Positions 52,481-62,283 of a stretch of DNA of 64,000 nucleotides are shown here, piece after piece. Numbering within the stretch: position 1 is the stretch's first letter; every line of letters starts with the position of its first letter. The notes beneath the pieces are model-generated. The model saw nothing but the letters and a program-made list of their open reading frames with translations. It did no database searches and had not been told where the DNA came from. The position numbers and the translations under genes were made by a program. Source of the DNA: Phymatolithon calcareum (taxonomy: Eukaryota > Rhodophyta > Florideophyceae > Hapalidiales); NCBI GenBank assembly GCA_977006965.1, contig OZ345379.1, positions 744,001 to 808,000 on the forward strand, given 5' to 3'.

Positions 52481-54974
52481 GGGCCTCACAGCGTACGCTT
52501 TTGTTGTGATTCCAAGAGTTGGCGTGGTGTGTCAACCACTGTCCGTCACACAGCCCCTGGTCGTCATAAAAACGTCTTCTTCAAAACGTATGTACATAGG
52601 CTGATGGCCAATGTGATGTAAAATAGTTTTTGACGGTGGATACATGTCAACAACGGCATTCATTTATGCATGAAATGCGCCCGTGGCCTCTACAGGCTCT
52701 AAGGCAAGGAAACTGTGTCATACATGAAGAGTACTGAGAAGCGCTTCTGAGGCCTAATGTACCGGCCCGATGACGGTATCGAGAATCATTTCGGTGATTG
52801 AAAATTTTTTAATAAGCCAAAATCGGTAATTGCAGCATAAGGCACTGGCTCGCGTCTTGCAGTGTTATTGTAGGGCAAACCATCCAGGTTCCACCGGATC
52901 ATTCTTTTCTCATGCTAGGATGCACATCTTGGCAGCAATGCTCTCGGTAAAAACCACTTCTTCAACGCAGAAACTTTTGGGGCATATTCGACAAATGAAA
53001 TCTTGACATTCTGAATACCAGAAAGGGCAATCCATCTAAGTTTTTCTTTCTCTTGAAGCATTTTTCTAATCGGTCTTCCATTTAAAATGCTTAGATCGCT
53101 GGGCCAAGGAATGATTGATGCGAGTAGTGAACATGTCATGCTCAGCTCTCTTATCGGTGCCCCTCTGAAATGTTCACTCCGGCGATCGCTGAAATGACTG
53201 ACCCATCACGCTGACGGAATTCAATCCGAAGTCCAATACAATACAGTGTATGGCTATGGTTTTATGGTAGTATCTGGGCCCCCTGGCGTGGGTGAAAGAG
53301 GCAACTAACTAACGCTTTGGATATTTCGCTCATATTATAATACAGTACAGTATCCTCGTGAGTCTTTTTCATTTTGCGAATACTGTACAGTGCCCTAATC
53401 GTAAGGCGTCACCTTGCCATCGTCTTTTCATGCGCCTCATTCATCCTAGCTCATAGTCAAAAAGATCGAATTTTAGTCAGAGCGATAGATTTCTTTAATT
53501 CATCATTTTCATAAATTTTCGTCAATGTGTGCCTTCTGTCGACAACGGCATGTCGTTAAATTTACAGGACTCAACTCTCGAATCGCGAATAACATTGGTC
53601 GCCTGGATCTGCGCAAGACGTGCCGGCGTCTGGCATGGTGCATTCGTACTCCAGGGTCTCAAAATTAGAAAAGAAAAGTCAGACCAAGAATCAAGAAACA
53701 AACTCGACGATACTGTATCATATACAGTACGGTACAGTGGTAGATAAGTGAGAAAAGCACCGCCTTGTCTCATGTTGGGACACCTGGTGAAGTACCTCCT
53801 CAATAAATCCACTTCATTACGACGGTTGCGGGCCCATGGGTTGAAGCCCAGGTGCAACCATGAGTACTCCTATTGCACACATATTATGTGCTTGGTCTCA
53901 GAAAAAACAAACTACGGTACACCCCTTCTAATTGCAACCATTCTAACCACAATACCTGCAGAACTGAAATCGGAGTGCCTTTCCCGACCCAAAATCGCCT
54001 AAAATATCTACATTTTAACGTATACTGCAAGACTGCAAACTGCAAGTCCTCAACACAGAAGGCCCTTATTTTTCGTTTATTTTTTAGTGGCTCGTTTCAT
54101 TGTAAGTATCGTTCCATTTATCTGCCTTTCGTCTCTTGAACCATTTTGATTCTTTTCTTCACGGCAAATGGGTAAGTCCGTAAACTACATGTTATGATAT
54201 GCCCCCGGTACTGAAATCCCTCTTCAACTGCAACTCGACTAACAGTCCCAAGAGCCTTGCAGTTAGAAGGGGTGTACTGCATACAAATATGTGTCCACGT
54301 GGAAACCGGTACTGTCATGGCAGGCAAAACACGGAATTCAATTAATTCTGAAGACCACGGATCGTGCGAAATATTTCTATTGGCTAAGTGCTCAATGAGA
54401 AAACGTTTCGTGAGAAAAACGCGATCCGATGATCAGGTCCCATTTTGAGTGTACTCGATATATTTAGCATGAAGTTTTCATTAATTTCGAATATAATTTT
54501 GATAGGTTCAGAATCTTGATATACCAGCGTGCATGCTCTTCGTACAGTACTGTATTAGAGTGTCCAGCAAGGGTTGCGTCATTGAAACAATCCTTGACAA
54601 AAGCGTCAGATCATGTTTCATAGCAACTTACAGGAAACAATTTGAAACAAAATTCTTCAACTACGTGTAAAAAATTTATTCCCGCCGAGTGGCACCCCCG
54701 CCTCACGGGCTCAATTGAACAATCGAAGAGTCAGCCATATTCGCCCATTCCCGCGCCCAATGCATTCGTTACGGCACCCACCCACCGATGCTCCTTTTGT
54801 AACGCAGTCCCCTCCGCCACGTTCTGCACAGGCGTCTTGTCCCTCGCCGTCGCTGCCCGTACTGTACAAATACCTCATCCCCACCCCGTCCCGCCAGGTT
54901 TTTAGCACCGCACAATCCCTCTCGTTCCGCGCCTTCTTCGCTTCCCTCCGACCCCCGCGTCCGCAACCATCAAG
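52481..54974. other. Long intergenic region before the Hog gene
   Basis: No supported gene. It contains many TACTGTAC/GTACAGTA words (53340-53735, 54545), one arm of the fold-back repeat (about 54189-54285, GGTACTGAAATCCCTCTTC), and near 54725-54960 a pyrimidine-rich stretch that is likely the promoter or 5' leader of the Hog-domain gene. A long minus frame over 54711-55616 is antisense to that gene. Confidence 0.45.
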
Positions 54975-56279
54975 ATGCGGTGTGTCTCTGCCATTCTCGG
55001 GCTTCTCCTTGCGGCTGCCGCGTCGGCTTCCCCTGTCGTCCGACAGGGCGCCACACAAGCGAACGATATCGGCAGGCAAGGATATGAGCTGATCGCCTTT
55101 TCTGTGAACAGTAACTGCCCGAAAAATTTCTCGCATGGCACCGTGAGCAGGAATCCGAATTTCCAGAAATACCGAGAATTTGGTGTTGAGGGATACTACA
55201 ACTTCTCCGAAATTAATCAGTCCCGCACCGCTTGTCAGGGAACCCGCTCGAACGCCTCCATGGTCCTGCTTAGCCAGTCTGAGTTGGACAGGGTCACAGA
55301 AAGTGCCGCCAACTTCCTCAACCTTCCCGAAGCCGCATGGAAGAAGGTCATCCTCGCAGGTATTGACACGGAGGCCCGCAAATGCGGAAACTTTCAAGCT
55401 TCTAACAGGGCCTATTACGCATTCACTAAGGAAATTGACGCATTCATGGGTCGCCTGCGCAACCTCAGCGTCGAGGTGCCCGACAAGTATCGTGCTTCGG
55501 GTGACAGGTGGATGATCTCGTACATTCCGGAAAATGCTGCCATCTGCGCATACATTGACGAGAACACGAAGACGTACCGTACTGTCAATAACATCACCAC
55601 GCCGCCCTCCCCGCAACCGAGTAACGGTCCCATCACGTCGACCACACCGACTGCTCCCACCACACCGTCAAGTCCCTTCGATACCTCATCTGAGACCATG
55701 GAACCGACTCCCAGTGCCGAAGGAGATTCCTCTGGGTCGGTTTGCTTCCCTGCTTCCGCCACCGTCGAACTTGAGGACGGATCTGTGAAGACCATGGACA
55801 ATGTTGAACTTGGTGACAAGGTCAAGGTTTCCAAGGGTGTCTACTCCGATGTCTTCATGTTCACCCACAAGATGGCAGACGTTGGTCACGATTTTGTAGT
55901 TCTTAAGACCGCCTCCGGTGCAGAGCTTGCTCTCACTCATGGCCATTATCTCTACGTCAATGGCGTGCTCGCTGCCGCCAAGACTGTTCGTGTCGGAGAT
56001 GCCGTGGAGTCCGCCTCTGGCGATCTTCTAACCGTTTCTTCCGTTTCCGTCAAGACCATGAACGGTCTCTACAACCCGCAGACCATTCACGGGGACGTCA
56101 TTGTGGACGGCATTCGTGCGTCGACATTTACCACCGCCGTCCATCCGTCCGCTGCTAAGGCCCTTCTTGCGCCCATCCGTGGTCTCTACGCAAGACTGGG
56201 ATTCGCCACCGCTTTCCTGGACCAAGGGTCGGACATTCTTGCTAACAAAATGCCATCCGGAGCCGCCGTTGTGGCGTAA
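54975..56279 (+). CDS. Secreted protein with C-terminal hedgehog-type Hint (Hog) autoprocessing domain
   Basis: 434 residues, intronless. A signal peptide (1-19, AILGLLLAAAASAS) leads into a novel N-terminal domain of about 190 residues with paired Cys (48, 87, 137, 191) and NFS, NQS and NIT glycosylation sites. A Pro/Thr linker (208-248) follows. The Hint domain begins at Cys257 (SVCFPASATVELEDGSVKTM), with the block-B TxxH at 321-324 (LALTHGHYLYVNG) and the final strands (YNPQTIHGDVIVDGIRASTF). In hedgehogs the Cys and T..H residues drive self-cleavage at the Cys; both are present, so N-terminal release is likely. The tail ends ANKMPSGAAVVA, and no known sterol-binding segment is evident. 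Hog domains with unrelated N-termini are known from red algae, dinoflagellates and choanoflagellates. The ATG at 54975 is the only sensible start before the signal peptide. Confidence 0.9.
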   Translation: MRCVSAILGLLLAAAASASPVVRQGATQANDIGRQGYELIAFSVNSNCPKNFSHGTVSRNPNFQKYREFGVEGYYNFSEINQSRTACQGTRSNASMVLLSQSELDRVTESAANFLNLPEAAWKKVILAGIDTEARKCGNFQASNRAYYAFTKEIDAFMGRLRNLSVEVPDKYRASGDRWMISYIPENAAICAYIDENTKTYRTVNNITTPPSPQPSNGPITSTTPTAPTTPSSPFDTSSETMEPTPSAEGDSSGSVCFPASATVELEDGSVKTMDNVELGDKVKVSKGVYSDVFMFTHKMADVGHDFVVLKTASGAELALTHGHYLYVNGVLAAAKTVRVGDAVESASGDLLTVSSVSVKTMNGLYNPQTIHGDVIVDGIRASTFTTAVHPSAAKALLAPIRGLYARLGFATAFLDQGSDILANKMPSGAAVVA

Positions 56280-57062
56280 TTTGTATACGAATGGTGCGAT
56301 TGATGGTGCATATCTCTTTTTCCCTGGGTGGAGATGTCTCTCGATTGACTTAACTACTGTGTTGTTTTCGTTTCAGTAAACTGGTGCCCCGTAACTGCTT
56401 TCGTTTCAGTAAAACCCTTTCGTTTCTCTGCTCTCCCTGTATTGATTTCATCGCAAATTTAGACGTGGCCACTGCAGATTACGTAGTACGCTCAGTGTTA
56501 CAAGCGGGGTGCGCCATTGATGAAGTTCCCTTACACAACAGGTTCGATAACAGGGAGACAGTTTCTTTTCAGGAGGAGCTAGAGCGCCTCAGTTCTCGCT
56601 TGTAGGGTTATTGATTATCACATTGCGAGCCTTAGTCTGTGGCGCTGGATGTCGTGTCCGAGCAATTTCTTATGCTTGTCAGGATACTTCTCACGCATTG
56701 CGGCGACATAGCTACTTCTGGATGCACAGAGTATCGGTTTACACCTGCTCGTCTAGGGTTATATCTGAATAGTATGATGGGGGTTGCTCCTGCCTGAGCC
56801 CTTGATCCAGTTTTTTCCGCTGGTGACTTCTAGCATTACTCATAAAACCCTAATTTAACAATATATTGAGACGCATTAGTTGCTGATCCGATTAGTGCTG
56901 CGCAAAATGATTGGCGTTTGTGGACTAATCAATATCTGAAAATTGCATCATGAAGCCATTGATGATGCAGGCTCAAACTGAGCCTTCGTCTCCACATTCC
57001 AGATTCGACCTCTTCTTCCCCAGGCTAGCTCTTTCCCGAGCGACCGCCACCACGTCCTGGCG
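56280..57062. other. Intergenic region between Hog and clpX genes
   Basis: Includes a direct repeat of TTTCGTTTCAGTAAA (about 56366 and 56399), resembling splice acceptors but with no partner exon. A 73-codon frame 56384-56605 shows no domain. The rest is AT-rich. Confidence 0.45.
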
Positions 57063-58595
57063 ATGTTTCGCCGACTTTTTTCCTCTGCATCAGAGGGGCG
57101 CAGCCGCGCGGCCCTGCAACGTCTTGTGGAAACCATACCACCGCCGTCCGCGATATGCTCGCGTCTTGACGAGTATGTTGTCGGACAGGCTCGCGCAAAA
57201 AAGGTGCTTTCCGTCGCCGTGTATAATCATTATAAGCGCGTCGCTGCTAATGAGGCGGCTGTCGCTGCCGCTCAAATTCACCGTCATCAAGAGGAGACTG
57301 CAGCGGCGGCACAGCAGGCACATTCGGATGAAAGTCGCGATGATAGTCGCCGCGAATGGTACGGGCCTCCTGCACGTAAAGACCATAACGCGCTCGCAGA
57401 AGGAAATGGTCTCATTAACCGCTCCTTACTGTCACCTAACCAGCTCGTCGCTCGTGAACATAATCTGAGCCCAGAGCTCTTTGGCGAGACCGGTTCACAA
57501 CCGCCCCGTCCGATGCCTCTTCGCACCATGAATAATGTGTCTCGAAGCTGCGTGGACGGAGTTGAACTGGAAAAGAGTAACATCCTCATGGTTGGTTCTA
57601 CGGGTGTGGGAAAGACACATATGGCCAAGACGCTCGCTCGTCGTATCAATGTACCGTTTGTCATCGTTGACGCCACTACCCTTACGCAAGCCGGTTATGT
57701 CGGTGAGGACGTTGAGTCCATTTTGTACAAATTACTCCAAGCTGCCAATTTTAATGTTGCGCATGCTCAACGCGGCGTCGTCTACATCGACGAGATGGAC
57801 AAATGTGCCAGGAAAAGCGAAAATATCAGCATCACTAGAGACGTTTCTGGTGAGGGCGTTCAACAAGCTCTGTTGAAAATTCTTGAAGGTACCGTCGTAA
57901 ACGTACCGGAGAAGGGTGGAAGGAAAAATCCGCGGGGAGATTTTATTCAGGTGGATACCACAAACATCCTCTTCATTTGCGGTGGCGCTTTTGCTGGTTT
58001 GGAGCGAATTGTCGCCGATAGAACGGCCGCTGCGAGTATAGGTTTTGGCGCAAATGTTCGCTCCGAAGGGCCGGATGGACCGATAGATGACAGCGTTCTC
58101 GAACATGTTGAGAGCCAGGATTTCGTCAAGTATGGTTTGATTCCAGAACTCATTGGCCGTTTACCCATCATGATCAACTTGCATTCTCTCAGCCTCGACC
58201 AGCTGGTTGCAATTCTCACAAAACCAAAGAACGCGATCGTGAAACAATTCCGTGAACTCGTGAAAATGAATGGATGCGACCTTCATGTCACTGATGGGGC
58301 ACTGCGGACGATTGCGCGACAGGCAATGGAGAATGGAACGGGCGCAAGAGGTCTTCGTCAGATCATGGAGCGAGTGTTGAACGACGCGATGTACGATATT
58401 CCGGACTTGGAGACGGCCACAGCTTTAGTGCTCGAAGAGAATCCCAATGAGCCCGGTACGGTAATCAGCACGATTTTGTATGGCGAAGGAGCCCTGGAGC
58501 GTTACTTGGCGGACACTGGAGCCAGATCGTATACGCCGGATGAGAAGAGCTCGTATCCAGATGAGAAGAAGTTGGACACGGCAACTGCAGCGTAA
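57063..58595 (+). CDS. clpX: ATP-dependent protease regulatory subunit ClpX, mitochondrial type
   Basis: 510 residues, intronless, ATG at 57063. The N-terminus ([18 protein letters not shown]) is a short basic, Ser-rich presequence, suggesting mitochondria. The zinc-binding domain of bacterial ClpX is absent: the protein goes directly to [16 protein letters not shown]. About 90 polar residues follow the first helix (YNHYKR), then the AAA+ core: Walker A GSTGVGKT (about 178), pore loop GYVGED (about 211), Walker [10 protein letters not shown] (about 240), [10 protein letters not shown] in place of the RKH loop, and an IGFG loop (about 326) that in other ClpX proteins docks on ClpP. The Arg finger is in [10 protein letters not shown], and sensor 2 is in [10 protein letters not shown]. 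It unfolds substrates for ClpP. The IGF loop implies a ClpP partner elsewhere in the genome. Confidence 0.92.
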   Translation: MFRRLFSSASEGRSRAALQRLVETIPPPSAICSRLDEYVVGQARAKKVLSVAVYNHYKRVAANEAAVAAAQIHRHQEETAAAAQQAHSDESRDDSRREWYGPPARKDHNALAEGNGLINRSLLSPNQLVAREHNLSPELFGETGSQPPRPMPLRTMNNVSRSCVDGVELEKSNILMVGSTGVGKTHMAKTLARRINVPFVIVDATTLTQAGYVGEDVESILYKLLQAANFNVAHAQRGVVYIDEMDKCARKSENISITRDVSGEGVQQALLKILEGTVVNVPEKGGRKNPRGDFIQVDTTNILFICGGAFAGLERIVADRTAAASIGFGANVRSEGPDGPIDDSVLEHVESQDFVKYGLIPELIGRLPIMINLHSLSLDQLVAILTKPKNAIVKQFRELVKMNGCDLHVTDGALRTIARQAMENGTGARGLRQIMERVLNDAMYDIPDLETATALVLEENPNEPGTVISTILYGEGALERYLADTGARSYTPDEKSSYPDEKKLDTATAA

Positions 58596-58969
58596 TCTTC
58601 GCTTTGTTTTGCATCCTGTTTGCAATTTTGCCGCATTAAAATGTCGGCCTGAGTTGCTCGTGGAGAAGTTACGGTTACTCAACGTCTTGTGTCAAGTTGA
58701 CAGCACCTGGCGACAAGTTCATTGACAACAAACGGCTAACTTTGTTTCCATCCCATCCTTGTGGCTCGTGTACCCTTGAGGCTAAAATGTACATGTACAC
58801 TATGTTCAAAGAGTGAAGGCGTTGGACCCAGCATGCGGAGTTGTGTTGTAGATATCCTCGGTGCCTGGTAATGTAAACCTTTCCTCTCAAATTTGAGGCG
58901 AGCGTCTACACTCTTTTCTCTCGTGAAGAGTAAACGATTCTGCAGTTTTGACAGTCATCGATCTTCGTC
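58596..58969. other. Convergent spacer between clpX and the M14 peptidase gene
   Basis: About 370 bp; 3' flanks of two convergent genes. No gene seen. Confidence 0.5.
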
Positions 58970-60871
58970 CTACAAATCGTCCTCATCTAACAGATCTGCT
59001 TCCAGAAGTTCTTTCCGAACTTCCGGATCCTCAGGGTCCTCATCTCCGGCACCTCCATGACGTTTGCAACACATGACAGTGACGAAAGCACAACATGGAA
59101 TAAAGACGAACAATATACCGGCAATGATCAATCCCCACGTCTGGACACTGAACTTCGCAAGTATCTCATCCATCAATCTATCAAAGGTCGAAGACGCCCC
59201 AGGATATAGCTTGTGAAGCACGGCGTAATCGGTGGGCGAACGAATTTTACCCGGTTCCGCTCCCCACTGGGCAGTTCCGTCCGCTGTCAATCGAATATGG
59301 CTTTCTCGCGATTCAACCCTGATGGTCTTAGAGTAAATCACTCGCTTGGGCTTGACAATGCGGTTGCCAAGTCGCTCCGTGGGACCCACCAGAGATCGCA
59401 AACGTTGTAAATGGCTCTGCGGTGACATATGCGGAGAACTGCCAGGCAATATCTTGGACAATGAATTGTCGACGACAGCTGCAATACGCACATAGACAAG
59501 TGAAGACAGGGGGATATCAGGGGTGTTGAACTCAATAGTGTCTTCAAAGAGTGTGGCGTTTCCACCCAGCTTTTTGGATCCGGCAAGGCCTCTTTGCACG
59601 CGTGTCACACCGTTCAATCCAGCTTTGGTACCCCATTGCAAATAGGTGCCATCGACAACAAAGCCACCACCAACTGTCCACGAAAACTTAACCTTCTTAT
59701 CTGTCGAAGAACTGAATGGAATTTTTGACCCAGTCGGCAAGATAATATATGGCTCTAGGGAGTCCAGTGCTGTCAGTAGCAGTCGAACATTTCGAGGTAC
59801 ATGCCCGTCGCCGGGAGCATTCTGCACGAGCATGTGGTCCGAGTCCCCAAGGGTATGCGCCGGAGGTTTCTTACTCATCCCAGTTTCAACAAGAAAAGTG
59901 AGACATCTGGTCATGGGTGAGGTATATACCGTTTTGGACTTTGGATAACCGCCAAAAGTGCTCGGAGTGCATTGAACATCCTGTCCGGACCAGCTAGCCC
60001 CATACGCCCAATCTTCCATTCCGCCGTCCACTGGATACACAAGCTTCCCCATCGTCCCAATGGGATATTTCGGCTCGAATTTGCCCGCAGTCCCGGCAGC
60101 ATCCGACAATCGCTTCGCGAGAGCACGCATTATTGCGTAGTCTGGCGCCGGTTTACATTTCGGTCCTTTGCAATGAGTATTATCGCCCCATTCGTACCCG
60201 ATAACATTCGTTCCGCCATGGAAAGTAATAAGCACGCGAAACATGCGTGTACGAAATAGCTCGTTGAAGACACGTGCGGCAATTGTTCGCATGCAGCCGC
60301 GCGGGTCCTGACGAAATGCAAAATCGCGGTTGGGGTCATAGAACGAAATTTTCTTTCCTGGTTCGGCTTGAAACTCGTCGCGCTTGTTCATCTCGTATCC
60401 TATTGCATTTGATGTTGGCACGATGGTCACGATTCGTGTGTCAACCATTTCGCGCACATACGCATCAGATTTGTAATTTCGTATCATGTAGCTCAAAAAC
60501 GCCATGGCTGCCTGAGGTCCAACCACCTCATTGCCGTGCAATTCACCGCTAATGAGCAACTCTGGTCGTCGGACCTCCCCGACGAGAGTAGAGCGCTTGG
60601 TGAGTTCTGCAACCCACACAGTGCATGACTTCTTCTGCAACGACCCATCGGCGATAATCTCTTGGCATTTGCCGGTATGTGGGAGACTAAACTCTTCCTG
60701 AGCGGAATAAACTCGCAGAAGGTCCGGATGTGTAGCTGCGAGTGTGTGAAGCTGGCGCGTGATGTTCGCATATGAAAGATATTCGAACGGCGCAGCTGTT
60801 GAAATGCAAGCAAGTACAAGCAAAAGTAAACAGGAAAGCATTGTCGGAGGGCTGCGCGCTCGCTTGACCAT
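58970..60871 (-). CDS. Membrane-anchored M14 zinc carboxypeptidase (CPD/CPM-like)
   Basis: 633 residues from the ATG at 60871 (MVKRARSPPTMLSCLLLLVL); the frame is open further but begins with GTG, and another ATG at 60841 also precedes the signal peptide. After the signal come M14 metal ligands H112 and E115 (SGELHGNEVVG) and H218 (TFHGGTN), the substrate Arg in DPNRDF (181-182), and the catalytic Glu329 (FLVETG). After the catalytic domain (about 30-360) a beta-rich region suggests the transthyretin-like domain usual in the N/E subfamily. A single membrane segment lies near 577-600 (WGLIIAGILFVFIPCCAFV), followed by CC and an acidic tail (DEDPEDPEVRKELLEADLLDEDDL). It should remove C-terminal residues from secreted or surface peptides. 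Specificity is not evident. All zinc ligands are present, so it is probably active. Confidence 0.9.
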   Translation of the reverse strand: MVKRARSPPTMLSCLLLLVLACISTAAPFEYLSYANITRQLHTLAATHPDLLRVYSAQEEFSLPHTGKCQEIIADGSLQKKSCTVWVAELTKRSTLVGEVRRPELLISGELHGNEVVGPQAAMAFLSYMIRNYKSDAYVREMVDTRIVTIVPTSNAIGYEMNKRDEFQAEPGKKISFYDPNRDFAFRQDPRGCMRTIAARVFNELFRTRMFRVLITFHGGTNVIGYEWGDNTHCKGPKCKPAPDYAIMRALAKRLSDAAGTAGKFEPKYPIGTMGKLVYPVDGGMEDWAYGASWSGQDVQCTPSTFGGYPKSKTVYTSPMTRCLTFLVETGMSKKPPAHTLGDSDHMLVQNAPGDGHVPRNVRLLLTALDSLEPYIILPTGSKIPFSSSTDKKVKFSWTVGGGFVVDGTYLQWGTKAGLNGVTRVQRGLAGSKKLGGNATLFEDTIEFNTPDIPLSSLVYVRIAAVVDNSLSKILPGSSPHMSPQSHLQRLRSLVGPTERLGNRIVKPKRVIYSKTIRVESRESHIRLTADGTAQWGAEPGKIRSPTDYAVLHKLYPGASSTFDRLMDEILAKFSVQTWGLIIAGILFVFIPCCAFVTVMCCKRHGGAGDEDPEDPEVRKELLEADLLDEDDL

Positions 60872-61353
60872 CGCTTGGACCTGTCCGGAGGCCTGCGACA
60901 CCACCAAGTTTAGAGCCGCCGACCATCGACCGAGCACGATGTCCACGTTTGCTGTAATTTTTCATTTGTCTCTTATCATAACGCACTCCTTTTTTTAGAT
61001 TGATTGCCTCACCTCTTTGGGGACAATATGATACAGTACCTGGAATAGAGTAACGACGGCGCTATCTACAGTACCGTGCACAGAAAGTCAAGAGCAATCT
61101 CTCCACAGGATGCTCAGGCGTCTTGGGATTTTACCCCTCCTCAGCCCGAGCTAGCCGACACACAAAACTGAAGTCAGGAAAACCTGACGGGGATGTTTAA
61201 TTCTACGAAAACTGAACTGTTTTTCTATCCTTGCAGCTTGAAAATTGCAATTAAGACAAAAGAAGGGAATGTATTCGAACGACATGAAAACATGAGCACA
61301 TAAGTCGGACTCCATAAGTTGCGAAGGAAGCAGCTGTTTTGACAATTCCGAAT
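60872..61353. other. Spacer between carboxypeptidase and kinase genes
   Basis: The carboxypeptidase promoter lies here, with the 3' flank of the kinase gene. Two TACAGTAC-like words near 61033 and 61067. No gene seen. Confidence 0.5.
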
Positions 61354-62283
61354 TTACCTCGATGAAGAAGCGGCAGATTTTCGTCCAAACATGCTAACAA
61401 CGCTTCGTCTCTCCTTCGCCGCGGTCATCTCCGCCTGCGCGAGTTTGAGCTCCTTGATTATCTCATCCCACTCCGGACGCTGCTCAGGGTTGCCATCCCA
61501 AGCCCTGATGAGAATTTTTTTGAGACGTTCATTCTTAATTCGAGATTGATTCGGGCGCAGATTCCGTTTCACAACGCCCAGCGCAATATCGAGTGGAAGG
61601 TTATACTCGTACGGTTTTTGACCTGTGAAAATTTCATTGACCACAATCGCAAAGCTGAATACATCAGCCTTTGCGTCGTACTTTCCATGTCTTGTAACTT
61701 CCGGTGCCATGTAGCGATAACTTCCCGTTTCGCCGGTCATGTTTCCGGAATGATCAATGAAGCGCGAATATCCAAAATCGGTGAGTTTCGCAGTTAATTC
61801 CGCATCAAGAAGAATATTTGCGGGTTTGATGTCACGATGAATCACGTCGTGTGCATGCAAATACTTGAGTCCCTCCGCTATTCCCAGTGCGATTCGGAAA
61901 CGAACGACATCGCCACGCTTGCGTATGGAGCGGTCTTTGTACAGTGCGTCGCCCAGTTCACCGCCGGCCGCGAGTTGGGTGACGAGTGCGGCCCACGGAG
62001 GACTAGCGGCCATACAAAGCCCGCGGAAGGCGATGATATTTTCGTGTTTCATGAGCGTCATAATGTCCATTTCATTGCGCACTGATTCAAAATCCTGACA
62101 AAGGACGGAGGAAGAATATATCTTTACGGCGACATGTTCGTCATTGTAGATGGCGCGAAACGTCACGCCTGACGCACCATGGCCCAGTTTTTTGCCGAAT
62201 TTTAGCGCTGACTTGTCAATTAGCACGCCCTGTTCCGCGTAGCGCGGTATCAGCCGGTCGAGCTGCGGGTCATTCGCAGCCAT
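61354..62283 (-). CDS. Protein kinase, TKL-like (single domain)
   Basis: 309 residues, intronless, ATG at 62283. A short N-terminal part precedes a complete kinase domain: Gly loop GHGASGV (34-40), VAVK with Lys54, helix-C Glu71, hinge region VTQLAAGGELGD, catalytic HRDIKPANIL (149-158), DFGYSRF (169-175) and the activation end GSYRYMAPEVTRHGKY. The LTDFGYSRF and YRYMAPEV features together with the HRDIKPANIL loop fit tyrosine-kinase-like plant and algal kinases related to Raf/HT1 types; Ser/Thr specificity is expected from DIKPAN. There is no receptor, ankyrin or ACT domain. The C-terminal tail is basic and Ser-rich. All catalytic residues are present. Substrate and pathway are not evident. 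Confidence 0.9.
   Translation of the reverse strand: MAANDPQLDRLIPRYAEQGVLIDKSALKFGKKLGHGASGVTFRAIYNDEHVAVKIYSSSVLCQDFESVRNEMDIMTLMKHENIIAFRGLCMAASPPWAALVTQLAAGGELGDALYKDRSIRKRGDVVRFRIALGIAEGLKYLHAHDVIHRDIKPANILLDAELTAKLTDFGYSRFIDHSGNMTGETGSYRYMAPEVTRHGKYDAKADVFSFAIVVNEIFTGQKPYEYNLPLDIALGVVKRNLRPNQSRIKNERLKKILIRAWDGNPEQRPEWDEIIKELKLAQAEMTAAKERRSVVSMFGRKSAASSSR

Noticed and set aside
54711-55616. 301-codon minus-strand ORF
   Set aside because: Antisense to the Hog gene, with no domain; explained by GC-rich codon use opposite a real gene.
56366-56413. Repeated splice-acceptor-like TTTCGTTTCAG
   Set aside because: No matching donor or coding exon nearby; treated as a short direct repeat in the 3' flank.
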